NCBI GenBank assembly: GCA_034437655.1
Contig: DAOTTU010000085.1
Location: forward strand, 1 to 64,000
DNA from: J027 sp034437655
GTDB lineage: Bacteria; Chloroflexota; Anaerolineae; Aggregatilineales; J027
DNA length: 64,000 nucleotides
Direction: 5' to 3'
Positions 26,484 to 35,718 of this stretch are shown piece after piece (position 1 is the stretch's first letter; the number at the start of each line of letters is the position of its first letter). The position numbers were made by a program, and so were the translations under genes. Under the pieces are notes generated by a model. The model worked only from the letters and a program-made list of their open reading frames with translations. It was not told where the DNA came from and did not search any database.

Positions 26484-27590
26484 ATGAAAGTTTATATCGT
26501 TTACGCAGCAGACGATAGTCAATTTGTCGAAAAACTATGCACCGACCTGAAAGACAACGGATTTAAGCCACAGAAAACACTACCTGCCGTTGCAGACCTG
26601 TCAACCACTATCGTCAAAACTGACATTGTGTTAGTGGTGCTTTCTGATGCCATCACCGACGACCCAACAATGATTGATTATATTGAACGCATTAAAGACC
26701 ATGCATCGCAGCTAATTGCATTGCGGGTTGGTAAAGTTGCCAGTATGCCTGAAAGCCTACGCGGTACATTACCACTGGATTTCTCAAACCAGACACAATA
26801 TGACGACTCGCTTGAAACACTCGTGGAAGACCTGGAACCACCGACCGTCAAACTACCACGCGCCCAACTATTACCGGGTAACATTCAAGAAGGTCTACAA
26901 AGTGATCTGCCTCAAGAACGTTTGAATGCTATCCAACACATCAGTGAAATTCGTACTGAGCTAGACGACAACCAACGCAATTATGTCGAAGCTCAACTGC
27001 GACGTATTGCATTCAGAGACGAAAATGGCAGTGTCAAAACCATGGCACGTAGCACACTTCAACTATTAAATGCACCCACACCTGCGTCGAGTCCGTCTCC
27101 TTTACTTGAAGATGAAGATACAGAGCGTGTACTTCTCCCCGCTTCTGTACAGGACGACGCTCTCAGTGAAACAACGCAACCAACCCCTGCTCCGAACACA
27201 ACCTCTGCAACACAACAGCCTGCACAACCACGTCCAGATCTTCTGGTATATTCTAATTTTTGGTGGCTGCTGCCAATTTACGGTGTGTTGCTCGCACTTA
27301 TTCAGTCAGCGTTGCAACGAGATGCATTGATCGGGTTGCCAACTGCATTAGTATGGCTCACGCTTCCCTGGTTTAATCTCACCATTCGCGACAGTGGCCA
27401 ATTGGATTGGAAAATGCCCGGGCCGTTGATCGCTAATGGTGTATTTGGGCTCATTATTGCCATCGTCGGCGGTGTGCTGGTTTTACTATTGAGCGATATA
27501 GAAGTGCTTGATTTTCTGCTAATAGGTCTTCTTGGTACGATGTACGGGCTATTGATTGGCTGGCTCTCTTCACTATATGCGTATCAGTAG
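26484..27590 (+). CDS. TIR-like domain protein with C-terminal membrane helices
   Basis: 368 residues. Residues 1-120 resemble a bacterial TIR domain: strand A (KVYIVYAADDSQFVEKL), the adjacent helix, strand D (TDIVLVVLSDAI) and a following helix with an acidic residue (IDYIERI) where NADase-type TIRs carry their catalytic Glu. Residues 130-200 look like HEAT-type helices, then a Pro/Thr-rich linker, then about four membrane helices (258-368). The product may be a sensor, a scaffold or an NAD-cleaving effector; the sequence does not decide. GGAGGT lies 13 bases before the ATG, an unusually long spacing. A protein of unknown function follows 59 bases downstream. Confidence 0.7.
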   Translation: MKVYIVYAADDSQFVEKLCTDLKDNGFKPQKTLPAVADLSTTIVKTDIVLVVLSDAITDDPTMIDYIERIKDHASQLIALRVGKVASMPESLRGTLPLDFSNQTQYDDSLETLVEDLEPPTVKLPRAQLLPGNIQEGLQSDLPQERLNAIQHISEIRTELDDNQRNYVEAQLRRIAFRDENGSVKTMARSTLQLLNAPTPASSPSPLLEDEDTERVLLPASVQDDALSETTQPTPAPNTTSATQQPAQPRPDLLVYSNFWWLLPIYGVLLALIQSALQRDALIGLPTALVWLTLPWFNLTIRDSGQLDWKMPGPLIANGVFGLIIAIVGGVLVLLLSDIEVLDFLLIGLLGTMYGLLIGWLSSLYAYQ

Positions 27591-27649
27591 AATCGTGCAG
27601 GGTCGCTGCCTGGTAGCATCAACCAGAACAACAACGGAGAACAAACCTT

Positions 27650-28945
27650 ATGGCATCAGAACAGGTCAACTACCCAGATGTACTTGGTACACTGTCGAAG
27701 GGTGTACGTAAGACATTAGACTATATTGAATGTGCTGTGGCAACACGCCCCGGTATTGTGGCGGCCGGTGACCGCTTTGAAGCCATTTTGCTGATTCAAA
27801 GCCTTGTGAATGAAGAAGTCGATGTCCGCGTAGAATTAGATTTCCCGGGCAAAGACAAGAATAATCGCAAAGGTGTTTTTTCAAGCAATAGCACGCGCTT
27901 GCTCGTTGGTTTGCAGCCTGCCGAGGCTGGTTTTGTCACACTTCCTTTGTCAGTTTCACCGAATGCCGCGCCAGCAGATGACTATGAAATCAGTATCAAG
28001 CTGACTGTTAAGCGCTATCGTGGCTCAACTGGTCTAATCGGTCGCGCTCAAGAAATTCGTAATGCACAACAACGAACCCCCTACAAATTAAATGCAGTAT
28101 CCAGTTCAGATATGCAGGAAAATTTTGAATCGTTGAAGAGCTTACGTTTTTCTGCTGAGGATCATCTCAAAAAGCAAATGTTACACAGCACGTTTGCTGT
28201 CATGAAGCCAGAAAAGCCCGTCCTGGCAAGTCTAAAGTCGCCACAGGCAAAGTGGGTGAGCTTGTGGACCATTGCTGACCATCTTGATGACCGTAACGTG
28301 ATCGATCGTGTGCAAAACGAGTTGCGAACTCTTACGCCTCAGCTTCGCCGCGAAACCATTTTTAAGCCTTTGCTCAAAAGCACTCAGGCCGCCTTCGAAG
28401 AGGCACGCTATCCGTTACACGTAGCTGAAGCCATTCACATCACCAAGCTCATCACACTTGTTGTTGAAACAGGTGCCCGCCAGCTTGAAGAGGGTACGCT
28501 TAAGGATCCTATTCCAGGATGGATAGCCGAAACGGCACGCCTCCTCATTCAAGAGCCACGCTTTGCCAAACAGGGTGTTTATCTCGTCAGCAAACATATC
28601 TATACAGAGATTCTGCATCATACAATCTTGCATGGATTTTCTATGGTAGGTACCGTGATGAAAGAGAATTTTGGTACCAAAGATGAATTAAATAGTTATG
28701 CTGATACCATTGTCGAAGCCGTTCAGCACAATGGTGATCTGGACTTTGCACATGCCTATCTTCCGCTGGTCACCGCCGGGGTTATTGCAAACAATCGTGT
28801 GACAATGCCCGGGGAACAAGTGCGCGACACGCTTCACCTCATGCACCGTACATTGCAAGAACGTAGCAGCGAGCGTACTGAAAACAACGGGTTTGTCTTC
28901 GACATTGCGACAGCTTTAATTGACCGTGGTCTGGACAACTTTTGA
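27650..28945 (+). CDS. Hypothetical protein, beta-sandwich plus helical domain
   Basis: Unrecognised 431-residue soluble protein. Residues 20-125 look like an Ig-like beta-sandwich (FEAILLIQSLVNEEVDVRVE; DDYEISIKLTVKR). The rest (about 160-430) is mostly helical, with Leu-rich amphipathic stretches. No catalytic motif, signal or membrane helix is seen. It lies 59 bases after the TIR-domain gene on the same strand and is probably in its operon. A good AACGGAG-type ribosome binding site precedes the ATG. The role is open; it may be the partner of the TIR protein. Confidence 0.72.
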   Translation: MASEQVNYPDVLGTLSKGVRKTLDYIECAVATRPGIVAAGDRFEAILLIQSLVNEEVDVRVELDFPGKDKNNRKGVFSSNSTRLLVGLQPAEAGFVTLPLSVSPNAAPADDYEISIKLTVKRYRGSTGLIGRAQEIRNAQQRTPYKLNAVSSSDMQENFESLKSLRFSAEDHLKKQMLHSTFAVMKPEKPVLASLKSPQAKWVSLWTIADHLDDRNVIDRVQNELRTLTPQLRRETIFKPLLKSTQAAFEEARYPLHVAEAIHITKLITLVVETGARQLEEGTLKDPIPGWIAETARLLIQEPRFAKQGVYLVSKHIYTEILHHTILHGFSMVGTVMKENFGTKDELNSYADTIVEAVQHNGDLDFAHAYLPLVTAGVIANNRVTMPGEQVRDTLHLMHRTLQERSSERTENNGFVFDIATALIDRGLDNF

Positions 28946-29011
28946 TTCAAATTCACCTGTCAGCGCCATGTCACTGCGCGCCAATTCACACCCATCATTG
29001 AGTAAACCTGC

Positions 29012-30898
29012 ATGATCATGACGGTACTCCGCAGACGGTCCGTATTGTTGGCACTTCTGGTTGGGGTGTTGCTGCTCGCTACGGCCACACGGGTTTTCCA
29101 GCTTGATGACCGTAGCCTGTGGGCTGACGAAGGCTGGACACTCGTCCTCTCTCAGGGCCCTACTGTAGCGGACATCACCCAACGCATGGCTTTTGACCAG
29201 CACCCACCACTGTATTTTATCCTCATCCATCAATGGCGCGACCTGACTGGCGATACAGAATTTGCCCTGCGAATGTTGTCGGTATTGACGGGGGTTGTCG
29301 CTGTGGCGGGGATGTATCAGCTTGGGCGGCAGATGTTCAACACAGAGACAGGATTAGTCGCGGCGTTACTCCTCGCACTGTGGGATCATCACATAGACCT
29401 GTCGCAAGATGTGCGCCACTACGCACAACTCGCCACGTTTATTATTTTGTCGTCATGGTTCTATTTTCGCCTGATTCAACAACGACCACCAACACGCGGT
29501 ACACGCCTCGGTTATGTTCTAACGTCATCGGCACTACTGTACTCGCACTATCTTGGTGGGTTTGTGCTTATCTGCCAATTTGTTCATATGCTGATCTTTG
29601 TACACCCTTTTTCGCGGCTGCGCTGGACCGTGTTTCATTTTGGAGCCACATGCGCAACATTTTTGCCGTGGCTGCCCGTCGTCATTCGTCAGAATCAAGT
29701 GCGTTGGGAAACACCACTTTACTACTTAAATTCACTGCCCAGTACATCTGAAACGTATGGCATGGTACGCGATGCTGTCCTCGGTCAACAGTACGCGCTA
29801 ATTGGGCTGCTGGTCTTACTCGGAGTGATATATATATCCTATCGTAAAACAGGAATCATATTCCGCTGGCGTCCGGTTTCACCTGTTGCGTTTGCGCTGC
29901 TATGGGGGCTTGGCTACGTTGCGATGACCTATGCGTTGAACCGTCCGGGGCGCGAATTTCTGACCATTCGCAACTTTATCGTCATGACCCCGGCGGTTGT
30001 TGTGCTTGCGGCGCATGGTGTTACCAATCTAGAGCCACGTTTGCGGGGTTTCATGCTGGTGGTTTTGGTCGCGCTGATGTTAAATACCGTCGATACACGT
30101 CAACTCAAACCACCGTGGCGTGACGTCTTTCAGAATGTTGCTACCTATCATCAGGACAACGAACCTGTACTAATGGACATCTGGGTTGGGGATTTCCCGG
30201 GACGCTACTACGTAGAGCAACAAACAGGTGACGATACCCCTTGGTTGTCTTTGCGTGAGGCTCGAGACCAATATGCCACCCAGTTTTTGCCTGTCGTAAA
30301 AGGTTATGTACAGGACTATGATGCCTTCTGGTTGGTGTTCTGGCAAAGCAGCCCGGTTGATGAAATGCCATACGCCGATGGGTTTGCCGAGGCCGGGTTT
30401 CAACGCACCGTCACACTCTACGAAGATCATGTCGGCAATCGGCTCTACAGCTATCGCTATGATCGTGTAACAGGCGAAAACATTGCGCAGTTCTGGCGAG
30501 AATCTGCCCCGCTGGTCGCGCTGCAAAGTGCTAGCGTCCCAGCCGAAGCAGCACCCGGTGAGACGATCCCGATACGCTTATTGTTTGCCGCGCTCGACCG
30601 CCCCCCACTGGATTACAGCGTTTCGGTGTTTCTGCTAGATGAAGCAGGCAACCTTGCTACACCACCGCAGGACGGACCGCCGCAAAACGGCAACGCCCCG
30701 ACCTCGCAATGGCAACCGGGGGAGCTTATCTTCGACCAGCGAAATTTAGTGCTACCAGCGAGTATTCCAGCGGGCACATATACCATCGGGACGCGGCTGT
30801 ACTACTACCAACAGCCAGACCAACCGCTACCAACATGCCCCAGCGGTCAGGGCTGCTCGTTTGCGCGTGTGGGGGAAATTACCATTACAGGTGAATGA
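29012..30898 (+). CDS. Polytopic glycosyltransferase, GT39/PMT-like family
   Basis: 628 residues. The N-terminal membrane domain carries the conserved SLWADEGWT loop (acidic catalytic motif) and DQHPPLYFILIHQWRDLTG, as in ArnT/PMT-like enzymes that use polyprenyl-phosphate sugar donors. About 10-12 helices extend to residue 360. A soluble C-terminal part (about 370-628) probably faces outside and ends in a beta-rich domain. The acceptor is unknown. The start is the first of two ATGs (MIM); the ribosome binding site is weak. It is convergent with rpmG. Confidence 0.88.
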   Translation: MIMTVLRRRSVLLALLVGVLLLATATRVFQLDDRSLWADEGWTLVLSQGPTVADITQRMAFDQHPPLYFILIHQWRDLTGDTEFALRMLSVLTGVVAVAGMYQLGRQMFNTETGLVAALLLALWDHHIDLSQDVRHYAQLATFIILSSWFYFRLIQQRPPTRGTRLGYVLTSSALLYSHYLGGFVLICQFVHMLIFVHPFSRLRWTVFHFGATCATFLPWLPVVIRQNQVRWETPLYYLNSLPSTSETYGMVRDAVLGQQYALIGLLVLLGVIYISYRKTGIIFRWRPVSPVAFALLWGLGYVAMTYALNRPGREFLTIRNFIVMTPAVVVLAAHGVTNLEPRLRGFMLVVLVALMLNTVDTRQLKPPWRDVFQNVATYHQDNEPVLMDIWVGDFPGRYYVEQQTGDDTPWLSLREARDQYATQFLPVVKGYVQDYDAFWLVFWQSSPVDEMPYADGFAEAGFQRTVTLYEDHVGNRLYSYRYDRVTGENIAQFWRESAPLVALQSASVPAEAAPGETIPIRLLFAALDRPPLDYSVSVFLLDEAGNLATPPQDGPPQNGNAPTSQWQPGELIFDQRNLVLPASIPAGTYTIGTRLYYYQQPDQPLPTCPSGQGCSFARVGEITITGE

Positions 30899-30954
30899 GA
30901 TGGGGGAAACGACGGTAGTGTCTGTCTACCGCCGCCGCGAATCAGGGGTACCGC

Positions 30955-31119
30955 TTATTTGCTTTCACGGTATACAACGTGACGGCGCAGGGTTGGGTCA
31001 TACTTTTTCAATTCCATACGGCCGCTATCATTGCGCTTGTTCTTCTGAGTGTAATATACATGGTTGCTTTCGGTGCTGACCATGCGCACCCAGCTACGGT
31101 CTTTCTTTTTCTTTGCCAT
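30955..31119 (-). CDS. rpmG: 50S ribosomal protein bL33 (cysteine-free form)
   Basis: Translating the minus strand gives a 54-residue basic protein starting MAKKKKDRSWVRMVSTES and ending HVVYRESK, which matches bL33. It has no cysteines, so it is the zinc-independent (C-minus) form rather than the form with two CxxC pairs. GGAGG lies 7 bases before the ATG and a good promoter lies upstream. The gene fills most of what would otherwise be a 316-base gap between the glycosyltransferase and the peptidase. Confidence 0.92.
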   Translation of the reverse strand: MAKKKKDRSWVRMVSTESNHVYYTQKNKRNDSGRMELKKYDPTLRRHVVYRESK

Positions 31120-31151
31120 TGTTTTACCTCCGGACAGTCTATTCCTGTTTT

Positions 31152-31180
31152 GTTTTAGCGAAAAGCGTCTACAATGTCAA
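31152..31180 (-). promoter_or_regulatory. Promoter of rpmG
   Basis: On the minus strand a perfect TTGACA (part of a doubled TTGACATTGACA) is followed after 17 bases by TAAAAC. The site is about 30 bases before the start codon. Confidence 0.55.
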
Positions 31181-31214
31181 TGTCAAGAACAGCAGAGCAT
31201 GATAGAATACCAGC

Positions 31215-32681
31215 ATGAAGAAAAAACGACCACTCATCGCAACGTTATTTATTTTACTGGCATCCCTGGCGTGTACCCTGACTGCTGAGCCACCAGCCAC
31301 CCTACCGCCACGCACCCCGCTCGGCGGCGTCGGCCTAAACCCAACAATTTCGCCGCAAGCGCCTATCGTGCCACAAGCCACCGTTGAAGCACCCGACGGT
31401 AACACAGGCATTAAACCACCGTCTACAGGTGGAGATGCGCCAGCGCTCCCCACAAGTGTTGCTGCCGGGCCAAGCCTTTCTAGCCCAACGATGACGTCGC
31501 AAATTCAGGCCGTTGACCAGAACCGCCTGATGAACACCGTCACGACAATGGTCAGTTTTGGCAACCGCCACACCTTCAGCGTCGAAAATCTAACGCCAAC
31601 GCGGGGCATCGGGGCCGCTCGGGACTGGATTATGTCGGAGCTGTACCAGATTCAAGAAGACAGCCCGCTGCCAGCAGACCGCATTCAAGTGAGCTTGCAG
31701 GAATTTAGTTTTCCTTACAACGGACAGGCTAATTTTGCGCAAAACCCCACGCTCATCATCAATGGCAATCAGGCTAACGCCGGTATTGTGATCATCGGCG
31801 CACATTACGATACGGTCAATGACGCTAACCCGGCCAACCCGGACCTTGCCCAGCCGGGGGCCAATGACAACGGCTCAGGCGTGGCTGCATTGCTCGAAAT
31901 AGCGCGGATCATGTCACAGAACCCACACCGCGCCACCCTTGTTTTTGTCTTCTTCTCTGGTGAGGAACTCGGCCGCTTTGGAAGCCGTGCTTATTTACAA
32001 GATTATATCCAGCTTTTTGGCCTGCAAGATGCTATCCGCGTGATGATTAACCTCGATACGATTGGCAGCCCAAGCCACCCAGATGGCTACTTTGATCGTG
32101 AAATGCGCGTGTTTTCTGAAGGCCCCGGCAATTCCCCATCGCGGCAAATGGCGCGTATGGTTGAATTTGGAGCGCGCTATTTCTTGCCAGACATCCGTGT
32201 GAATGTTCAAGATCGGGTTGACCGACCTAATCGCTGGGGCGATCATCAAACGTTTTCTGATGTTGGTATTCCGGCGGTGCGGTTGATTGAACAGGCCGAC
32301 GAGTTCAACAAATTCCACAACGCTGCTGATAACCTCGATGAGATCGACCCCGTCTACTTGCGGCGTACCACACAGGTTGCGTTAACGGCAACGCTCATGC
32401 TCGCTGACGGGCCACTACCGCCGCAAAATATTTCGCTAGACAGCTCTACCTGGCGGCTAGAATGGGAACCTGTACCCGGTGCTGACCGCTATGTTGTGGC
32501 GATGCGCACCAACGACTCGCAAAATTTCCAGCAAGAATTGGTTTCACCCACCAATAGCTTCTCGCATTCTATCATCCAGAACTATGATGTCGTTGTAATA
32601 GCATCTGTCGATGAAAACGGGCTTGTTGGGTCATTCTCGCAAGAGTTCTACATTGCAAACCCTGCGGTTGCGCAACAATAG
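31215..32681 (+). CDS. M28-family zinc peptidase, lipoprotein
   Basis: 488 residues. The signal peptide ends in a lipobox (LASLAC), so the mature protein is probably anchored outside the membrane. A Pro/Thr-rich linker leads to an M28 aminopeptidase domain. Its co-catalytic zinc ligands are in order: GAHYDTV, ANDNGSG, SGEELGRFG, NLDTIGSP and the final His in FHNAADN. A C-terminal fibronectin-like domain (about 395-488) follows. It likely degrades peptides for nutrition. Divergent from rpmG. Confidence 0.93.
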   Translation: MKKKRPLIATLFILLASLACTLTAEPPATLPPRTPLGGVGLNPTISPQAPIVPQATVEAPDGNTGIKPPSTGGDAPALPTSVAAGPSLSSPTMTSQIQAVDQNRLMNTVTTMVSFGNRHTFSVENLTPTRGIGAARDWIMSELYQIQEDSPLPADRIQVSLQEFSFPYNGQANFAQNPTLIINGNQANAGIVIIGAHYDTVNDANPANPDLAQPGANDNGSGVAALLEIARIMSQNPHRATLVFVFFSGEELGRFGSRAYLQDYIQLFGLQDAIRVMINLDTIGSPSHPDGYFDREMRVFSEGPGNSPSRQMARMVEFGARYFLPDIRVNVQDRVDRPNRWGDHQTFSDVGIPAVRLIEQADEFNKFHNAADNLDEIDPVYLRRTTQVALTATLMLADGPLPPQNISLDSSTWRLEWEPVPGADRYVVAMRTNDSQNFQQELVSPTNSFSHSIIQNYDVVVIASVDENGLVGSFSQEFYIANPAVAQQ

Positions 32682-32698
32682 TTCTGGTTGAGAAATGC

Positions 32699-32728
32699 AA
32701 AACGGGCAGCCCTTTCGATAGCCACCCG
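32699..32728 (-). terminator. Terminator of the mrp operon
   Basis: On the minus-strand RNA an 8-base-pair stem (CGGGUGGC with GCUGCCCG, including two G-U pairs) closes a 10-base loop and is followed by UUUU. It lies 33 bases beyond the mrpG stop codon. Confidence 0.6.
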
Positions 32729-32760
32729 CTTTATCCGCTCGTTTTTGGTGCATAAATTCG

Positions 32761-33039
32761 CTATTTGCGTACAGCATCCGGGCTACGAGACGCCGTGCCA
32801 ATCGCGTGCGAGACTAAGGGCCCCGCGAATAACATAAATATCCCCAGAAACAACGCCTTTAGCGCTGACCCGGGCAACAAAAACGCTGCTCCAAGCAAGA
32901 CCCCAAATAAGCCGACTGTCCCGACTTTGCCAGAAGCGTGCAGCCGAGAATAGGCGTCTGGCAAGCGTATAATGCCAACCGCCCCAACAACAAAGAACCC
33001 CAGACCAAAGAATAGAAATGCAACGCCAATAATATCCAT
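32761..33039 (-). CDS. mrpG: Mrp Na+/H+ antiporter subunit G
   Basis: 92 residues with three membrane helices and the family motif GIIRLPDAYSRLHASGK (MnhG/PhaG). It is a small subunit of the multi-subunit cation/proton antiporter, needed for assembly of the complex. Last gene of the operon. Its ATG overlaps the mrpF stop by one base. Confidence 0.94.
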   Translation of the reverse strand: MDIIGVAFLFFGLGFFVVGAVGIIRLPDAYSRLHASGKVGTVGLFGVLLGAAFLLPGSALKALFLGIFMLFAGPLVSHAIGTASRSPDAVRK

Positions 33040-33320
33040 CAGAACACTTTCCCTTCTGAAATGTAGCGTGATAGTGCCAGTGTTGCGATAAACGACAGGG
33101 CAGACAGCGCAATGCCAATGTCAATCAGTGCCTCATCGCCATCAATCAAAGCCAGCACCACAATAATACCAATCAAGATTGTGGTGATCATATCAATTGC
33201 CAGCAAACGGTCAGCAATTTCCGGCCCCACGGCCGCACGCCACCCACACGGCAGCAATAATGCAACCTGGATGACCAGGGCTCCACGGAAAATCACATCT
33301 AGCGTATCTGCATCAATCAT
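33039..33320 (-). CDS. mrpF: Mrp Na+/H+ antiporter subunit F
   Basis: 93 residues with three membrane helices and the conserved GPEIADRLLAIDMITT segment typical of MrpF. The start is taken as the ATG of MIDADTLD, overlapping mrpE by 8 bases. A longer in-frame ATG would reach deep into mrpE. Confidence 0.92.
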   Translation of the reverse strand: MIDADTLDVIFRGALVIQVALLLPCGWRAAVGPEIADRLLAIDMITTILIGIIVVLALIDGDEALIDIGIALSALSFIATLALSRYISEGKVF

Positions 33321-33813
33321 GGCCCATAATCCTTTTGATTCGTGCCAAACGGCGGCTTTGTTCAGGGTCAAGTGTCGGCTTTGACGCTTCACCGTTCAGG
33401 CAATGCACATACATAACGCCCTCATCTTCATCGTACCCTACGACCATTTCACCCGGGGTAACGGTGATTCCGTGAATACTCAGCCCTGCGATAAGTGAGT
33501 TGTTTTCATCATCTTGCGTGGACACCGGAACGATTTCAGGGTCGATGGGGCAAGTCGGGTCAAGCACACGGCGGGCAACGTCAATGCTGGAAAGTAGAAT
33601 GTCTTTGAATAGTGCCAGACCATAGATGACCAGATTCACCAGTTGCCCGGGCAGCTTCTGTGGTGTGACTGCAAAGTCGTCTCCCACTGCAAACAGGACA
33701 GCCAGCCCTAGCAAGTAGCCGATCACGCCACTTTCTAGCGTAAGTTCATTGCTTAGCGCTAGCCAGAGCCCCATCAGCGGAAAAGCGAAAACCATGTTCT
33801 TAAATAGCACCAT
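33313..33813 (-). CDS. mrpE: Mrp Na+/H+ antiporter subunit E
   Basis: 166 residues with two to three N-terminal membrane helices and the cytoplasmic MnhE domain. The domain includes SLIAGLSIHGITVTPGEMVV-like and MYVHCLNGE segments. Standard size. It lies 5 bases after mrpD and overlaps mrpF. Confidence 0.92.
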   Translation of the reverse strand: MVLFKNMVFAFPLMGLWLALSNELTLESGVIGYLLGLAVLFAVGDDFAVTPQKLPGQLVNLVIYGLALFKDILLSSIDVARRVLDPTCPIDPEIVPVSTQDDENNSLIAGLSIHGITVTPGEMVVGYDEDEGVMYVHCLNGEASKPTLDPEQSRRLARIKRIMGHD

Positions 33814-33818
33814 GCGGG

Positions 33819-35369
33819 CTAACCTCCAAAGATACCGTTGTCATTGGTCTGGGTTACCGTGTTCCAGTCATCAGGGTTCACCACGTTGATGTACGAACCT
33901 TCGGGGTCTTCCATGGCATCAACGACATCCTGCGCAGCATCATAAAGTGGCGTCGCAAAAACACCTAGCAACAACGATGCACTGATAAGAATTGCAGGTG
34001 CAAGGTAGCCATCGCCGTGGCTGACATCTACAACCGCGCTGGCTTCTGTAGGTTTCTGCTGGAAAATATACTGCCATGTCTTCATCATGTAAATCAACGT
34101 CAGCAAACCACCACCAACCGCCAGACCAATTGGTATCCATTCTTCGGCTTCAAGCCCACTTTGCACCAGCAAAAATTTACTGATGAAACCATTCATTGGT
34201 GGCACACCTGCAAGGGCCATACCACCCAGAATAAACAGCAAGCTGATGGTCCAGTGCATTTTGGTGCCTGTCCCTGCCATCTTGGTCAACGTGGCAGTGT
34301 GGTCAACGTTACGGCTGGCAACCACCCCCATCAGCATCAGCAGTGAGGACTTGATCAAGGCATGGTTAAAGGCATAGACAATCGCCGCCACCAGTGCCAG
34401 AGGCGTGCCGATCCCAATGCCAAGCAACACGAAACCGACCTGTGCAAATGTCGAATACGCCAGAATACGCTTACCGTTATAGGTTCGCAGCGCGCTCAAA
34501 CTCCCGAAGAAGATACTGATAATTCCAAGGATAATCATCCAGTTTTGCAGCAACTCGCGCTGGTCGATGAATAGCAAGTTTGTCATACGCAGCAGACCGT
34601 ACACGCCAATCTTTACCACCACCGAGGACAGCATCGCATGGACGGGCGTTGGGGCGGTAGTGTGGAAGTCTGGCTGCCACCAGTGGAAGGGAAACGTACC
34701 ACTTTTGAGCAAAAACGCACACATCATCATAATTGCGGCACCACGGGTGAGCAGTGGTTCCTCCCCGTCTGCATTTTGGAGTTGCCGTGCTACGTCTGCA
34801 AAGTTGACAGTTCCAAAGGTGATATAAATCGCTGCAATACCCAACAGCAAGAAAATCGTCCCCAAAGAACTGATGAGGATGTATTTCACCCCGGCTTCAA
34901 GCCCAAGTCTGTCGTCAGAAATTGCCACCAACGACACCGAGCTAATCACCGTCAACTCGATAAAAACAAACATCGTGAAGACGTCACCCGTGTACATGAC
35001 GCCCAGTAGCCCGGTTTCCATGCCCAAAAATAGCGACATGAACGCCGGGAATGTCACACATTTGTCGTTACATTGCGTCGCATACAGGATACCCATCAAC
35101 ATCACTGATGATGACATAAACCCAAACAGACCAGACAACGGGTCCGATACAAGCACGATGCCATAGGGTGGTTGCCAGTCCCCCAGACGATAAATCTGAG
35201 TGCCTTCGTCCAGTGTTTGAATCAACAACAACAAACTTGCAACCCACGCGGCAAAGCTAAAGGCTAGTGCCGTATAGCGCTTCAGTCGATCGTGACCGAT
35301 AAAGAGTACCACGCTCGCCCCGGCAAAAGGCAAGAACACGCTACCCAGTAACAGCAGATTGTTTTCCAT
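33819..35369 (-). CDS. mrpD: Mrp Na+/H+ antiporter subunit D
   Basis: 516 residues, a polytopic NuoM/N-like proton-translocating subunit with about 14 helices. The conserved lysine region (FLLKSGTFPFHWWQPDFHT) and PTPVHAMLSSVVVKIG are present. Together with MrpA it forms the ion-translocating core. It sits between mrpC (8-base gap) and mrpE. Confidence 0.95.
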   Translation of the reverse strand: MENNLLLLGSVFLPFAGASVVLFIGHDRLKRYTALAFSFAAWVASLLLLIQTLDEGTQIYRLGDWQPPYGIVLVSDPLSGLFGFMSSSVMLMGILYATQCNDKCVTFPAFMSLFLGMETGLLGVMYTGDVFTMFVFIELTVISSVSLVAISDDRLGLEAGVKYILISSLGTIFLLLGIAAIYITFGTVNFADVARQLQNADGEEPLLTRGAAIMMMCAFLLKSGTFPFHWWQPDFHTTAPTPVHAMLSSVVVKIGVYGLLRMTNLLFIDQRELLQNWMIILGIISIFFGSLSALRTYNGKRILAYSTFAQVGFVLLGIGIGTPLALVAAIVYAFNHALIKSSLLMLMGVVASRNVDHTATLTKMAGTGTKMHWTISLLFILGGMALAGVPPMNGFISKFLLVQSGLEAEEWIPIGLAVGGGLLTLIYMMKTWQYIFQQKPTEASAVVDVSHGDGYLAPAILISASLLLGVFATPLYDAAQDVVDAMEDPEGSYINVVNPDDWNTVTQTNDNGIFGG

Positions 35370-35377
35370 CGATTCCC

Positions 35378-35716
35378 CTACTTCTTCAACTGGTCGGTTT
35401 CATCAGAATCAAGCGTCTCGAAGCGATTCGAAACAACGGTGATGAACGACAGCAACAAGGCATAAGACGCGAAACTTACCACAACCGCCGTGAGGACCAT
35501 CGCTTGTACCAGTGGGTCACTGGGTTGCCCGTTTCCAAACTGATCGACATAGGCCGGCACATCCGCCTCAAAAGCCCCCGCCGAGATAAAGTACAAGTTG
35601 ACTGCTGTAAACAGGATTAATAAACCCATCGCAGCTTTGATCAAGTCGCGGCGCAACATCTGAAAGACGCCCAGCGCGCACAAAACACCGACTGCCGCAG
35701 CTAACAAAACATCCAT
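35378..35716 (-). CDS. mrpC: Mrp Na+/H+ antiporter subunit C
   Basis: 112 residues with three helices, NuoK-like. The central segment LILFTAVNLYFISAG matches the MnhC family. It begins 2 bases after the mrpA-B stop. Confidence 0.94.
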   Translation of the reverse strand: MDVLLAAAVGVLCALGVFQMLRRDLIKAAMGLLILFTAVNLYFISAGAFEADVPAYVDQFGNGQPSDPLVQAMVLTAVVVSFASYALLLSFITVVSNRFETLDSDETDQLKK

Positions 35717-35718
35717 CG

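Noticed and set aside
26484..30898. A full known anti-phage system (for example Thoeris or CBASS) around the TIR-like gene
   Set aside because: No ThsA-like, cyclase or other signature partner is present next to it.
30913..30931. CGGTAG/CTACCG inverted repeat downstream of rpmG and the glycosyltransferase gene
   Set aside because: A short stem with no T run on either strand; not supported as a terminator.
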